Shown here piece after piece: positions 11,031 to 22,447 of a stretch of 64,000 bases of DNA. The stretch spans positions 7,262,001 to 7,326,000 of the forward strand of contig CM034112.1 of the NCBI GenBank assembly GCA_019914945.1. The letters are read 5' to 3'. The position numbers were made by a program, and so were the translations under genes. Numbering within the stretch: position 1 is the stretch's first letter; each line of letters starts with the position of its first letter. The notes beneath the pieces were generated by a model, which saw only the letters and a list, made by a program, of their open reading frames with translations, had not been told where the DNA came from and did no database searches. This DNA is from Typha latifolia (lineage: Eukaryota; Streptophyta; Magnoliopsida; Poales; Typhaceae).

Positions 11031-12402
11031 TATTGCAGGTGATGATGGATGATCCGGAGCGCCATATAGAGTTGGAAAATCGAGGCGGGTTGCTGCTGGA
11101 CCGCGGATGCATTTGAGTGCCTACAAATGATGGATTGTGGCAAAAATTATTGGAGCACTTCCACCATACTCTAGAGGCTGGTCATAAGGGTGTTTTGAGG
11201 ACTTATAGGAGGATATCTCAGAGTTGCACATGGCCAGGATTGAGGCGAGATGTGAGGAGTTTTGTCCGTGCTTGTGAAGTCTGTCAAAGGGCTAAGGCAA
11301 CCACAATAAAACCAGCTAGATTACTTCAGCCTTTACCTATACCAGACCGTGTTTGGGAGGACATTTCTATGGATTTCATAGAGGGTTTTCGTTGGTATAT
11401 GGTTATTCCGTTATCTTTGTGGTGGTTGACAGATTGAGCAATTATGTGCACTTTTTGGCATTGTTGCATCCGTTTTCAGCAAAGTCGGTGGCTGAAATTT
11501 TTGTTAGAGATGTTGCTCGATTACATGGCATGCCATGCACGATTGTCTCTAATCGTGATCGTGTATTTATGTGTGACTTTTGGACTGAGTTTTTCAGGTT
11601 GTAGGGGACTCGATTGAACTTCAGTTCGGCCTACCATCAATAGACAAACGACCAAATCGAGGTGGTCAATCAAGGCATTGAGCAGTATTTGAGGTGCTTT
11701 GTGGGAGAGATGCCGAGATGATGGTTGGAGTTCTTACCGTGGGCGGAGTGGTCTTATAACACCGTCTAACATAGCAGTATTGGCATGACTCCATTTGATG
11801 TGGTGTATGGACGGACGACTCCGACGTTATGTGCTTATGATACAGTGGCAACTGCAGATCGTATAGAGGTGGACTTAGCTTTGATGGATAGAGACACCAC
11901 ATTGAGGAGGTTGTGTGCTCACCTTAAACTTGCTCAAAACCGCATAAAACAAGTTTATGATTATAGCCATAGGGAGTAGAAGTTCGACATCGGCAGTTGG
12001 GTGTTTGTGAGGGTGCAGCCGTATCGACAGGTGACCTTACGTCCGATGCGTAACCAAATGTTAGCACATCGCTACTTTGGTCCATTTCGGGTGTTGGAGT
12101 GTATTGGTCCGATTGCATATCGTTTGGAGCTCTCGAAGGGGTCGAGAGTGCATCCTGTTTTTCATGTTTTATTGTTGAGAGAGCGCATTAGAGATCATAA
12201 GATTGTTGGATCAGTTCTACCGGAGCCATTAGAGGAGATAGAGATCGTAGAGCCAGTTCAAGTACTTGCTAGATGCCGACGACGACATGATACTAGATTG
12301 GAGATGGAGATTTTAGTTGAGTGGCTTGGCAAGCCATCTGATGAGGCGACATGGGAGTTGGAGACTGATATCTTAGAGCGTTTCTCTAACTTTTCACCTT
12401 GA
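11031..12402 (+). pseudogene. gypsy C integrase with C-terminal chromodomain, broken
   Basis: Order of parts: an HHCC zinc-binding region with H at HFHHTLEAGHKG and the pair CEVC (11147-11290); the catalytic core with D in ISMDFIEG (about 11366-11389), the second D in SNRDRVF (about 11549), and the E region in EVVNQGIEQYLRCF (about 11658-11700); and the C-terminal domain starting FVRVQPYRQ (12004). A chromodomain-like tail follows (LEMEILVEWLGKPSDEATWE, about 12298-12357). Stops are at 11104, 11437, 11602 and 11643, plus frame changes, so it is inactive. The tail places the element among Ty3/gypsy chromoviruses. The exact lineage (Reina-like or other) is not certain. Confidence 0.8.
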
Positions 12403-12407
12403 GGGCA

Positions 12408-12421
12408 AGGTGGGGGGAGCA
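12408..12421 (+). other. polypurine tract of gypsy C
   Basis: AAGGTGGGGGGAGC lies directly after the integrase stop and directly before the 3' LTR start TGGTGAGC at 12422. This is the expected place for the plus-strand primer. Confidence 0.7.
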
Positions 12422-12868
12422 TGGTGAGCTAATACACTTAGATAGGATCTTTTATTATTGCATTAGGTGTTTAATTTTACTAAAATAAAATTCCTGTAGG
12501 TCATGTTCGAACGCCATTGCGAATGCCTGCATCAGGTTCGCAAATACAGAGAACGCATATCGTGCGTTTGAACATGGTCGGGCGAGTTCGAACACCTGCT
12601 TCGCATTTGCACATACAGAGAGCATTTTTTGGTGCGTTCGAACGCGATCAACGGGAATCCTCTAGAATTAAGGTTTCATATTATTTTAGGACTTGTTAGC
12701 TAGCCTCTATAAATATGTAGATGGCAGCCAACTTCAGAATGCAATATGTAGGTCACGTTCGAATGCCATTGCGAACGCCTGCATCAGGTTCGCAAATACA
12801 AAGAACGCATATTGTGCGTTTGAACACGATCGGGCGAGTTCGAACGCCTGCTTCACATTTGCACATAC

Positions 12869-13984
12869 TGAAAAAACCCCTAGACACACGTATGTATCTA
12901 AATACTAGGCAATGATATCACTCGTTCTCTTAAGTAAAAGTCCGTAGAAATATTAAGAACGAAAGTAGAGATGAACGCCAAGATTTTAACGTGGAAAAAC
13001 CCAAACGGAAAAAAACCACGGATCCAAACTCGGATCAAAACCAATCACTAGAATAGTAGCAGTTACAAGACTGACTCTCAAAACAACCCGTCGAACCAAA
13101 CGACTTTGTTCCTCTCAGTCTTGCTCGCTAGAACCCACGATTCACCGCTTCTCGTGATTGAAGTCCAATCTCAATAACCCTCGAGATTAATCTTTCGTCT
13201 CGATAGCCCTTAAGACGAAAGATTAAGATTTGTAGATGAGAAGAGCCTTGTTAGTTGAAGAACCGATGTAGCCTCAAGAAGTCTCCTTCAATAATGCTTC
13301 TTCAACCACCCTAGAGATAGGGTTTCACAATCCTTATATATGATCTCCAAGATAGAGCCAAATCCAAATCTTATCCATACTCACGAAAGTACAAAATAGA
13401 GCCAAATCATAATCTTATTCGTACTCACGAAAGTACAAGATAGAGCCAAATCCAAATCTTATCCGTACTCACGATCTTCAAGATAGAGCCAAATCCAAAT
13501 CTTATCCGTACTCACGATCTTCAAGATAGAGCTAAATCCGAGTCTTATCCGTACTCACGATCTTCAAGATAGAGCCAAATCCGAGTCTTATCCGTACTCA
13601 CGAAAGTCCAATATTCTTAAACTTTGTTGGTGCGTTCGAACGGGCTCGAGTGCGTTCGAACGCGACAGCTTGAATTCTTCAGGTTGCGTTCGAACGCGTT
13701 TGTGAACCCGGCTCTCTGTCTGTGTGAACGCAGATTTCGCGTTCGAACTCGTTTGTGAACGCACCGCGTTCGAACGCGTTTGTGAACGCGGCTCTCTGTC
13801 TGTGTGAACGCAGTATCCGCGTTCGAACGCATTTGTGAACGCGGTGTGAACTCGACAGCTTTTCTCCAATAATCTTGCAATTCTTCAAACCAGAGATATT
13901 CTAGATTTGTGTAAAGCTCATATACATGAAAAAAATATACTTAGAATATTTTGTACACAATTGCCAACAAATAAAAACCTAACA
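12869..13984 (-). repeat. Sire1 3' LTR
   Basis: Bounded by TGAAAAAACCCCTAG and CAAATAAAAACCTAACA on the plus strand. It is 1116 bp against 899 bp for its partner. The 217-bp excess is five extra copies of a 43-44 bp unit at 13351-13610. It contains four exact GCGTTCGAACGC palindromes within 13630-13850. Confidence 0.92.
13351..13610. repeat. six-copy 43-44 bp tandem array in Sire1 3' LTR
   Basis: Units beginning GATAGAGCCAAATCC (AATAGAGCC in the second) start at 13351, 13395, 13439, 13482, 13525 and 13568, ending TCCGTACTCACGA plus TCTTCAA or AAGTACAA. The other Sire1 LTR (18049-18095) and both Sire2 LTRs have one copy. Confidence 0.95.
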
Positions 13985-13999
13985 ATCTCCCCCTTTGGC
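13985..13999 (-). other. Sire1 polypurine tract
   Basis: The reverse complement reads GCCAAAGGGGGAGAT immediately before the 3' LTR start. The same sequence precedes the Sire2 3' LTR. Confidence 0.85.
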
Positions 14000-15673
14000 A
14001 ATTTGTGACAAAACACCTAGGTTATAAGATATTACACAGACTTCAAATGAGCAATCAACAAGACTAGAATATTTTGCACATCAATCCCTGCAAATAAACA
14101 TATACCAATCCAAGATCAAGTGAAAATAACTTGAAATGAATAAACAATCCAACCACAAGTTATCAATGGAGCATAAGTTCAAAAGTACTTAAATAGACAA
14201 AGTTCACAATTTCTCCAGGGAAAGTTATAAGCAAGATTAGAAAGACAGAAAGACTCTAATAAACTCCCCTATTGCCATGCTCCCCCTACACACGTAAACT
14301 CTAAAACTTTAAACTCGCACCACACACGACACACTAGACACTCTCCCCCTTTTTGACACAAATGCCAAAGACTAGGAACTCAGAGGGAACTGACGATGAA
14401 GAAACCATGAAGGCCCTAATTGAAACCCATCTTTCACTTGAAAACGCTAAGATATCACATTCAATCGCACAAGAAACATCAAGATATTAACTTTAACATG
14501 ATCAAAACTCGAAACCGCATGAAATCAATCAAGATCAAGAGACTTAATTGAATAAAAAATAAGAAAATTAATGAATGATCATACCTCGCAAAAAGTGAAG
14601 AAAATCTTGAAGTTTCGGCCAAAAGACTTTAAAAGGGTTTGAAGTGAAAATTTTGATGAAAAAAATGAAGATCTTGAGGATTTGGATTTTTTTTTAAATT
14701 TAAACTAAAACAAATCAAAAATATTTTTGGAGATGCACTTCTAGAAAATTCAAAATAGATTCAAGACATAGAATATGACAATCAAATGAAATAAGTCATA
14801 CACAGATCAATCAAATCATCAAGAGCATATTATAATCAATTCTAATGCATCACTCAAAATTAAATTAATCTTGATTGATCATAACGATATGCATATGCAA
14901 GATGAGCATAGATAACATGAACTAATCTTTGTAAACAAACTTTTCTATATAAACAATGATGCAACACAGTAGTCAAACCGACTTAGTATTGAAATTTTGC
15001 ACTTTTCGACTTATTCTCCATAACATAACAGGAATTTTCCTGTATTATTTTTTATACATAAACCAATATAGGTGCAATGATGACTTTCACACATGAGTAG
15101 GTAGCCGTTTTCTTGTAATACAAATCAAACAAAGTGCAAGAAGAAATTCACATATATTTTTTTTTGAATTTGCATATAATGTACTGAGTCAAACTGGACT
15201 CGAAACAAGATGGCTTTCACACTAACTCATTGTAGCCCTTTTCATTGATCTTTTATGAACATATTTTTTATGACTAAGCATGAGGTCAAACTGTGCAAAT
15301 CAAAGTTAATAGTGAGCTATTTAAAAAAATATTCATGATATCATGCTCACACAATAATACACATACGTTATGAGTGCATTAAACTTTTTATTATTATAGA
15401 AGTCGAGGGAGTGACAAAATCAAAATTGAAACAATATACGACAAGATGAAAAAATTGACTATAATAACTCATAATCAAGAGAAAAATTATATTTTTATGT
15501 CAAGAGTATATTATTGAATCTAGGAGTGCATCAGTTTTTTTTTTTTTAGCAAAAAGCACTCGACAAATCTGAAACTAAAAGCAAAGAAAATTTCAGAGTA
15601 AAATAAAACCTAAAAAGAAACGAAAAAAAAAACTCATAAAAATGAAACATGCAAACCAAAAAAAAAAAGAAAA
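14000..15673 (-). other. Sire1 non-coding spacer with env-like gene deleted
   Basis: It aligns with the Sire2 stretches 34979-36407 and 37359-37745. The junction is near 14397-14405, where the region equivalent to Sire2 36408-37358 is absent. A second small polypurine-like CTCTCCCCC (14341-14349) matches the GGGAGAG of Sire2 at about 37412. No open reading frame is present. Confidence 0.75.
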
Positions 15674-16264
15674 TCAATCCAAAGCACAAATTCCTGAAGA
15701 AGTACGAAGATACTCAAATCTCTGTAAATCCAAAGGTTTTGTAAACAAATCACCTTTCTTGACCCATATGACCTTTGTTTTCATCCCATAAATAAAAGCA
15801 CTTCTAGGTTTTTGCAAAAGTTTGCAATGAGGTCGAATATGCCCTAGAATGCCGCAATGATAGCATGTCGGAACAAATCTTTTTCTACTCACCTTTTGTC
15901 GAGGAGTGTGACTAGAGTTTGCCTTTGGTACCGTCGAAGATTTACCAGTTTGTATATTCAAGTTCTGTTTAGAAGGGTTCATCCAGGATTGCTTTGTAAA
16001 TGCGGTTGTTGGCTTCAGGTATTCCTCCTTTTGTATACCTGCAGAAACAAATATAGTTTTATTATTATTTGAATTACCAGTGTATCCAACACCGTACCTG
16101 TCTTTTCTAGAGATCTGAGCTTTTAGAATCTCATCAAGTTTGTTCTTCCCTTTTAGAAATGTCACTTCCTTATTCAATCGCTCTAGTTCAATTTCATCAG
16201 CCTTCATTTTATTTTTCGCATTGTCAAATTGTTCAGAAAGGTCTTTGACACGTTTAAGCTCCAA
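15674..16264 (-). pseudogene. Sire1 gag C-terminal region fused in frame to the RNase H tail
   Basis: The 196-residue frame begins with a helical, charged region (coiled-coil-like; residues about 1-50). It continues through a basic stretch to the zinc knuckle CYHCGILGHIRPHC (residues about 134-147). It then jumps to the final residues of copia RNase H, LFTKPLDLQRF near residue 173, and ends GICALD. In Sire2 these parts are separated by protease, integrase and RT. The join is at about 15750-15757. Both Sire2 breakpoints carry GTGAT(T/C)TG (31887-31894 and 34899-34906), so an in-frame deletion of about 3012 bp at a short homology explains it. The frame is continuous with the gag frame upstream apart from a one-base shift near 16407. 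Confidence 0.85.
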
Positions 16265-16302
16265 TTTGTACTTCTCCTCAAATTTAATTATTTCTGGTTC
16301 AA

Positions 16303-17565
16303 TTACCTTGAGTCGTTGATGTAGTCTAAGATTGCTTTTCTTGAGTTTAAACGACTCCAGGTATAGGTCATTATATGCCTTTTGAATTTCAGATTCATCT
16401 TCTTCACTGGTAACATATCCCGATCATCCGTACTATCGGTATCAATAACGGAATCAATATTAAGTAGAGAAGAGGCAAAAGCTACAAAGTTTTCTTCGTC
16501 TTTTACGAGAATCATCATCGATTCATTTGAGTCATCCCAAGTAACTTTCATAGCTTTACCCTTCTTCTTAAGGCGATTAGGGCATTCTTGTGCGATGTGT
16601 CCAAAACCAAAACATTCAAAATATTGAACTTTATTCTTAGAATTCTTATTTTTCTGTTTGACATTGTTGTTGGTACCACCTGTATTTGAACTCACAGTAT
16701 TCTTCTTTTTCACAAAGGCTTTGCTTTTATCAAGTTTTTCAGCATTCAACTTGTTTGGCTTCCGAAAGAATTTATTGAACTTTTTGACAAACTTGGTCAA
16801 CATCTCAACATCTAAATCACTTTCATCATCAGACTCCTCTAAATTTTGTTTAACTGTGGATAGGGCCATCCCGTTGGACTTCCTTGGTTTTGAAAGACTG
16901 GACTCAAATGTTTGTAGATTTCCTACCAATTGTTCAACTTTCATAGAATCGATATCCTTACTTTCCTCAATAGCTGTAACTTTTGCTTGAAACCTTTCTG
17001 GAAGAGACCTAAGGATCTTACGGACAATTCTGTTTTCAGGAATTTTCTCTCCTAGGTTGAAACTGGAGTTGACTATATCACTCAGCTTTGCATAGAACTC
17101 ATCAAATGTCTCATTCTCCTCCATACGCAGGGTTTCAAAACTAGTAGTCAACCTCTGAAGTTTTGAAAGTTTTACAGCCATAGTTCCTTCATGAGTTGTT
17201 TCTAAGATCGTCCAAGCTTTTTTTGCTATCTCACAAGTAGAAATTCTTCTAAATTCTTCTGAGGAAACACAACTAAAAATTGCATTTATTGCCTTGCTAT
17301 TCCATCTAACTTTTTCATAGTCTGACCTATCCCATGAATCTATCAGTTTATCATCCACCATGTACATTGGTGGACTCCAACCGTTCACAATGGCCATCCA
17401 TACTCGCTCATCTATAGACTTCAAATAAGCTCTCATCCTAGCTTTCCAATATCCATAATTTGATCCATCTAGAATAGGATGTCTAATAGATGATAGTCCA
17501 TCTCTATGAAAATCTATGCCTATTTGATCTCTCTCAAAGGGTGAGAGAACCTGCTCTGATACCAA
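16303..17565 (-). CDS. Sire1 gag (SIRE/Maximus-type)
   Basis: A 420-residue reading frame. The N-terminal part HPILDGSNYGYWKARMRAYL (residues about 28-47) and ERVWMAIVNGWSPP are hallmarks of copia gag of the SIRE group. A capsid-like UBN2 region follows (AWTILETTHEGTMAVKLSKL, then FDEFYAKLSDIVNSSFNLGE). A degenerate first zinc knuckle, CFGFGHIAQECPN, lies near residues 317-329; the first Cys of a normal CCHC box is not in place. The protein would form the particle shell. The frame opens within the primer binding site, so the true start is probably an internal Met. A one-base deletion near 16407 puts the last 35 or so codons out of frame with 15674-16264. Confidence 0.85.
   Translation of the reverse strand: MVSEQVLSPFERDQIGIDFHRDGLSSIRHPILDGSNYGYWKARMRAYLKSIDERVWMAIVNGWSPPMYMVDDKLIDSWDRSDYEKVRWNSKAINAIFSCVSSEEFRRISTCEIAKKAWTILETTHEGTMAVKLSKLQRLTTSFETLRMEENETFDEFYAKLSDIVNSSFNLGEKIPENRIVRKILRSLPERFQAKVTAIEESKDIDSMKVEQLVGNLQTFESSLSKPRKSNGMALSTVKQNLEESDDESDLDVEMLTKFVKKFNKFFRKPNKLNAEKLDKSKAFVKKKNTVSSNTGGTNNNVKQKNKNSKNKVQYFECFGFGHIAQECPNRLKKKGKAMKVTWDDSNESMMILVKDEENFVAFASSLLNIDSVIDTDSTDDRDMLPVKKMNLKFKRHIMTYTWSRLNSRKAILDYINDSR
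17551..17565 (-). other. Sire1 primer binding site (tRNA-Met)
   Basis: The minus strand reads TTGGTATCAGAGCAG directly after the 5' LTR, complementary to the 3' end of plant initiator tRNA-Met. Confidence 0.9.
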
Positions 17566-17566
17566 T

Positions 17567-18465
17567 TGAAAAAACCCCTAGACACACGTATGTATCTAAA
17601 TACTAGGCAATGATATCACTCGTTCGCTTAAGTAAAAGTCCATAGAAATATTAAGAACGAAAGTAGAGATGAACGCCAAGATTTTAACGTGGAAAAACCC
17701 AAACGGGAAAAAACCACGGATCCAAACTCGGATCAAAACCAATCACTAGAATAGTAGCAGTTACAAGACTGACTCTCAAAACAACCCGTCGAACCAAACG
17801 ACTTTGTTCCTCTCAGTCTTGCTCGCTAAAACCCACGATTCACCGCTTCTCGTGATTGAAGTCCAATCTCAGTAACCCTCGAGATTAATCTTTCGTCTCG
17901 ATAGCCCTTAAGACGAAAGATTAAGATTTGTAGATGAGAAGAGCCTTGTTAGTTGAAGAACCGATGTAGCCTCAAGAAGTCTCCTTCAATAATGCTTCTT
18001 CAACCACCCTAGAGATAGGGTTTCACAATCCTTATATATGATCTTCAAGATAGAGCCAAATCCGAGTCTTATCCGTACTCACGAAAGTCCAATATTCTTA
18101 AACTTTGTTGGTGCGTTCAAACGGGCTCGAGTGCGTTCGAACGCGACAGCTTGAATTCTTCAGGTTGCGTTCGAACGCGTTTGTGAACGTGGCTCTCTGT
18201 CTGTGTGAACGCAGATTTCGCGTTCGAACTCGTTTGTGAACGCACCGCGTTCGAACGCGTTTGTGAACGCGGCTCTCTGTTTGTGTGAACGCAGTATCCG
18301 CGTTCGAACGCGTTTGTGAACGCGGTGTGAACTCGACGGCTTTTCTCCAATAATCTTGCAATTCTTCAAACCAGAGATATTCTAGACTTGTGTAAAGCTC
18401 ATATACATGAAAAAAATATACTTAGAATATTTTGTACACAATTGCCAACAAATAAAAACCTAACA
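17567..18465 (-). repeat. Sire1 5' LTR
   Basis: 899 bp, TGAAAAAACC to CCTAACA on the plus strand. It carries four GCGTTCGAACGC palindromes between 18130 and 18310, embedded in GTTTGTGAACGC repeats. Reading frames in this block are repeat translations. Confidence 0.92.
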
Positions 18466-18979
18466 CATACAGAGAGCATTTTTTTGTGCGTTTGAACGCG
18501 ATCAACGGAAATCCTCTAGAATTAAGATTTCATATTATTTTAGGACTTGTTAGCTAGCCTCTATAAATATGTAGATGGCAGCCAACTTCAGAATGCAATT
18601 AGATTATTGAATTCTTGCCTCTCTATCTACCCTAATCTCCCTCCTCCCTCTTTACCATCCTTTCACCTCTACCATTGGCAAGGTTTTCCCTAACTTTTAA
18701 TCTCCCTCGACCGTCGAGCCACCCCTCTTCTTTGGGATCTCGACCACTTTGTTCCCTTTGTCTATATCCTAAAATCACATCCATAATCCACCGTCATCTC
18801 CATATCCATCCATAACCCTAACATCCACTCCATCCGTTATCACCACCATCACCCACGTTATTTCGTGTTTTCGTCCGTAGTATAGTTTGAATCTGTGAAG
18901 GGTGTAAATATAAAAGTTGTAGATCAGGAAGTTATGGATCTAACGCAATTGGTTTCATAATTTTCTAACTATCGGAGAA

Positions 18980-20744
18980 TAGGGGTGTAAACGAGCCGAG
19001 CCTGAGCGAGCCAGCTCGAGCCTCATTTTGCTCAAGCTTGGCTCAGCTCAACTTGAGCTGAGCCTAACCGAGCTCGAGCAAAGCTCAGGCTTGATTAGAG
19101 AATGAGGCAGTGGCGGCGTGGGAGGTGGCGACGTGGGCGGCGGCTTGCCGAAGGAGTCGGAGACGGATGGAGGAGGAGGCAACGACGAGGAGATGGTGAA
19201 TGAAAGAAGAGGAGGAAGCCGATGGAGTGGATGAGGAGGAGGAAGCCGACAGAGTGGATGAGGACGAGGAAGCTGACGGAGTGGACGAGGACGAGGCCAA
19301 CGGAGGAGGAGGAGGAGGAGGCTGATAGAGAGGATCCATATGCAGATCCACATGTCCACTCCTATTTATAGAAGTAAAAATTTATAGCAGATCGGATCCA
19401 CATGCGGATTATCCGATTTATTTGAAATTTTAACAACAATATAAAGCTAGCTAACTAATTAAATGAGCCTCTTTATCTTTCACGGATTAATCTTCCATTT
19501 TGCGATAGATATATTCCAAATCTAGAGATATCGTGAATACCAAAGATGTAGATCTGGAGCTTGGCGATCTTATCCAGCTGGTTTGATATTATTCGGATGT
19601 TAGTAGAATATTCTACGAATATTTTCCCAAAACTGCGCAGAGCTAGATTTAGCTAATTAAATAAAATCCTAACCTTCTAACTAAACCAAATAAGCAAATA
19701 AGATAACTAGACTCAATACATTGAGTCTAATCTCTCCTTGATGTGATTCGATCTGACCCGGTTTGCATCAATCCACCACGCTTCCGACCACATTGTCCTC
19801 AAGGTGTCCGTAGTGATTTTCAAACCTTCGTTCGCTCTTGAACTTTATGTCCTCTATCTTTATGTGGGCCTCGTCTACCACAAGAAAGAGGGCTAGGGCC
19901 CATCATTTTGAGCCATAGTCCATCCTAGCCATGGGTGGCTTGATCCAAGGTCTTAGCACATGAGGTTTAGGCCATGGCTCAAGTGCAGCTAGTCCAAGGA
20001 AGGTGCTGGTGGTGGTGGCTTGGTTTGAAAGTGCCTGGATCACCATTAGTGGAAAACTAGGGTTTCGAACCTTATTTTCCACCTCAACCGAGGAAGATGA
20101 CAATGGGGCTGTCATGAATACCAAAGTTGTAGATCTTAAGGTTGGTAATCTTATCTAGCTAGTTTGATATTATTCGGACGTTGTTACGAATATTTTCCTA
20201 AAACTGTGTAGAGCTGGATTTAGCTAATTAAATAAAATCCTAAACTTCTAACTAAACCAAATAAGCAAATAAGATAACTAGACTCAATCCATTGAGTCTA
20301 ATCTCCCCTTGATGTGATCTGATCTGACCCGGTTCGCATCAGGTTATGAGTGGTAATCGGGTGGATGAGGGTGAGGGTGAGAGTGAGGGTGAAGGTGAGG
20401 GTGGGGTGGGTGAGGGAATTGAGGATGGGGAAGGTGACGTGATGGGCATGGTGAAGTGATGGGTGAGGGTGGGGTAGGTGAGGGTGATGAATATTGAATG
20501 GGTTACAGGTAAGGATGGGTTAGTGAGTGACACGTGGCAATATTTCTTTATGCCACGTGTCCTTAGTTATAGCTAGTCAGTCTATCGAGCCTATCGAGCT
20601 GAGCTTGAGCGAGCTGGCTCCAGCTTAGGCTCGACACAATATTAATTTCGAGCCTGTTATGACGGCTCAGGCTCGGCTCAGCTCTAACCAAGCCGAGCCG
20701 GACTCGAGCTTCACCCGAGCTGCTCGTCAAGCCTGACAGCCCTA
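18980..20744. mobile_element. non-autonomous hAT element
   Basis: A 1765-bp element flanked by the 8-bp target duplication TCGGAGAA (18972-18979 and 20745-20752). Ends are TAGGGGTGTAAACG on the left and, inverted, TAGGGCTGTCAGGC on the right. Subterminal regions are packed with GAGCC/CTCGAGC/GAGCTGAGC words, a typical hAT feature. No transposase is present. It carries a GAG-rich triplet segment (about 19090-19330) and a degraded E-type LTR element (19480-20341). It sits in the 3' LTR of gypsy C. Confidence 0.88.
19480..20341 (-). repeat. degraded E-type LTR element inside the hAT
   Basis: Two partial E LTR ends (about 19480-19770 and 20115-20341, each finishing GACCCGGTTTGCATCA or close to it) flank internal sequence 19771-20114. 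The internal part starts ATCCACCACGCTTCC and contains TTGTCCTCAAGGTG, as does the E element at 21854. No reading frame of note is visible. Both LTR pieces lack their other end. Confidence 0.65.
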
Positions 20745-20931
20745 TCGGAGAATATCTGACAAATATTTTTTCACAATTGCGCGGACTGGTTCCTGTAATA
20801 CATTCAGATCTTGAAGGAATTATTCCGTAACCTATCTTTGGTTTGAGAATTTATCATTATAATCTCAAAACATATGGGTCAGATGTACATGCATACCTTA
20901 GCTCATCAAGAAAGGAAAAAGTGGGAGAAGA

Positions 20932-21853
20932 TGATAGGGTCACGGAACAATTCCTTTATGATCTGAATTTATTGCAAGAAGTAGTCTGCGCAACCGAGGA
21001 AAAATATTCACCAAATATTCTCCCATAGTTAGAAAATTACGAAACCAATTAGAATCGATCCATTACTCCTGATCTACGCTTTTCATATTTATGCCCTTTG
21101 TAGATTTGAACTGCAGCTTGGACAAAAGTATGATTAAGTGCGGATGATGGTGGTGGTGACAGGTGGAGTGGAAGTTAGGGTTATGGATGATAATGGAGAT
21201 GAGAGTGGATGGGTGTTGTTGTTTGAGGGATATAAATGAAGGGGAAGAAGTGGTCGAGATCTGAAAGAAGTGGGAGGACTCGATAGACGAGAGAGATTAG
21301 AAGTTAGGAGAGACCTTGCCAATGGTAGAGGTGGTAGGTTGGTGAAGAAGGAGGAGGGAAATTAGGGTAGATAGAAGATAGAGAGGCAAGAAACCAATAT
21401 TCCAATAACATTCTCCGACCTCAATTAGGGTTTTCTCCACATATTTATAGAGGCCCACCCTAAGAACTCTTCAACTAAGTTAAACACCTCCAAACAAACC
21501 CTAACAAACCTACAACTAAGTTAAAACCCTAAAAAACCAACTAAACTAGTCTTCCTTTATCTTCTTGGATCATTTAGTCACAGATAGATTCCGAATCTCG
21601 AGAAGTCCTAAATATCAAAGTTGTAGATCTAGAGGTTTCAGACTTTGTACAACTAGGTTGATATTATTTTGATATGTGTAGAATATTCTGCGAATATTTT
21701 TCCGAAACTGCAAAGAGCTGGATTTAACTAATTAAATAAAATCTTAACCTACTAAGACTCTAACTAAACCAAATAACCAAATAAGATAATTAAACTCAAT
21801 CCATTAAAACTAATCTCCCTTTGATGTGATCTGATCTGATCCGGTTTGCATCA
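20932..21853 (-). repeat. element E 3' LTR
   Basis: It is followed on its right by internal sequence ATCCACCACTCTTATG...TTGTCCTCAAGG, whose reverse complement ends GAGTGGTGGAT, a purine-rich primer-like stretch. The LTR has no TTCGAACGC repeats. Confidence 0.85.
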
Positions 21854-22447
21854 ATCCACCACTCTTATGATCACCTTGTCCTCAAGGTGTCCATGGTGGT
21901 TTCCAAACCTTCCGTATTTGCCGAATTGTTCCCACCAACATCCGAGCCAAGTCCAAGAGCACAAGACTTGTGGAGGAGGCCATGGCTCGACTAAGTGTAA
22001 CACAATGTAGCGCGTTGATTTGTGCTCGACCAATTAGTTCGAGGCTAAGATTTAACTCACCCACAATCCAATGTAGGCTCGAGTCTAGTCCAGGCCTCGC
22101 ACAAGGGCTGATCTGTTTAGACTTTGGCACATTGCTTTTGGGCTGAGGAGGTTGTCCCTTAGATTAGTAAGGAACTTGATGGACAGCCACGACCATAAGA
22201 TCGGGCCGTCGAGGTATCGGATCCTCGATATCTTTCAAAGCTTCAATGCCCTCAATTAGCGGCTTGAGTGGCAATTGGTGATGGCTGACGATCACTTGGG
22301 GATTCCTAGCTGTCGGTGTGGGCAGCAAGATCTCCTTTGATGGTGATGTATACCTCGGTGGTCGTTCGTTATGTTGTGGAAGTGTCCTCGGGTGCAAGGG
22401 TAGTAAGTTGGTGCGGCTTCGTTGAGGAGATGACGAAGCCGATCAGT

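Larger units (their letters stand above)
12869..18465 (-). mobile_element. Sire1: Ty1/copia SIRE-type element lacking pol and env-like gene
   Basis: A 5597-bp minus-strand element flanked by the 5-bp target duplication CATAC (12864-12868 and 18466-18470). From 5' to 3' on the minus strand it has: LTR 17567-18465, primer binding site, gag 16303-17565, gag tail fused to the end of RNase H 15674-16264, a non-coding spacer, polypurine tract and LTR 12869-13984. Compared with Sire2, about 3.0 kb of protease-integrase-RT-RNase H and about 0.95 kb of the env-like gene are missing. LTRs differ by only about a dozen bases by eye outside one repeat array, so insertion is recent. It could only move with proteins from another copy. 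Confidence 0.92.
12422..20838 (+). repeat. 3' LTR of gypsy C, in three pieces
   Basis: The pieces are 12422-12868, 18466-18979 and 20745-20838. Removing Sire1 (12869-18465) and the hAT element (18980-20744) gives a continuous LTR of roughly 1 kb. The first piece carries two TTCGAACGC blocks (about 12504-12650 and 12752-12854), the second apparently a duplication of the first. The last piece ends CCGTAACCTATC, like the E LTR end CCGTGACCCTATCA. The 3' half is clearly related to the E LTR; the 5' half is not. Confidence 0.7.

Noticed and set aside
13588..13888. Minus-strand frames repeating NAFER, VHT and REPRSQTRSNA-like words
   Set aside because: These open in all frames because the TTCGAACGC repeats lack stop codons. 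They sit inside LTRs and differ in length with repeat number, so they are not proteins. The same applies to 18098-18369, 28258-28548, 29743-30087, 37854-38139 and 43194-43486.
19048..19359. Minus-strand Ser/Pro-rich proteins inside the hAT element
   Set aside because: They come from a GAG/GAC triplet-rich repeat. There is no similarity to transposase, and two overlapping frames are open for the same reason.
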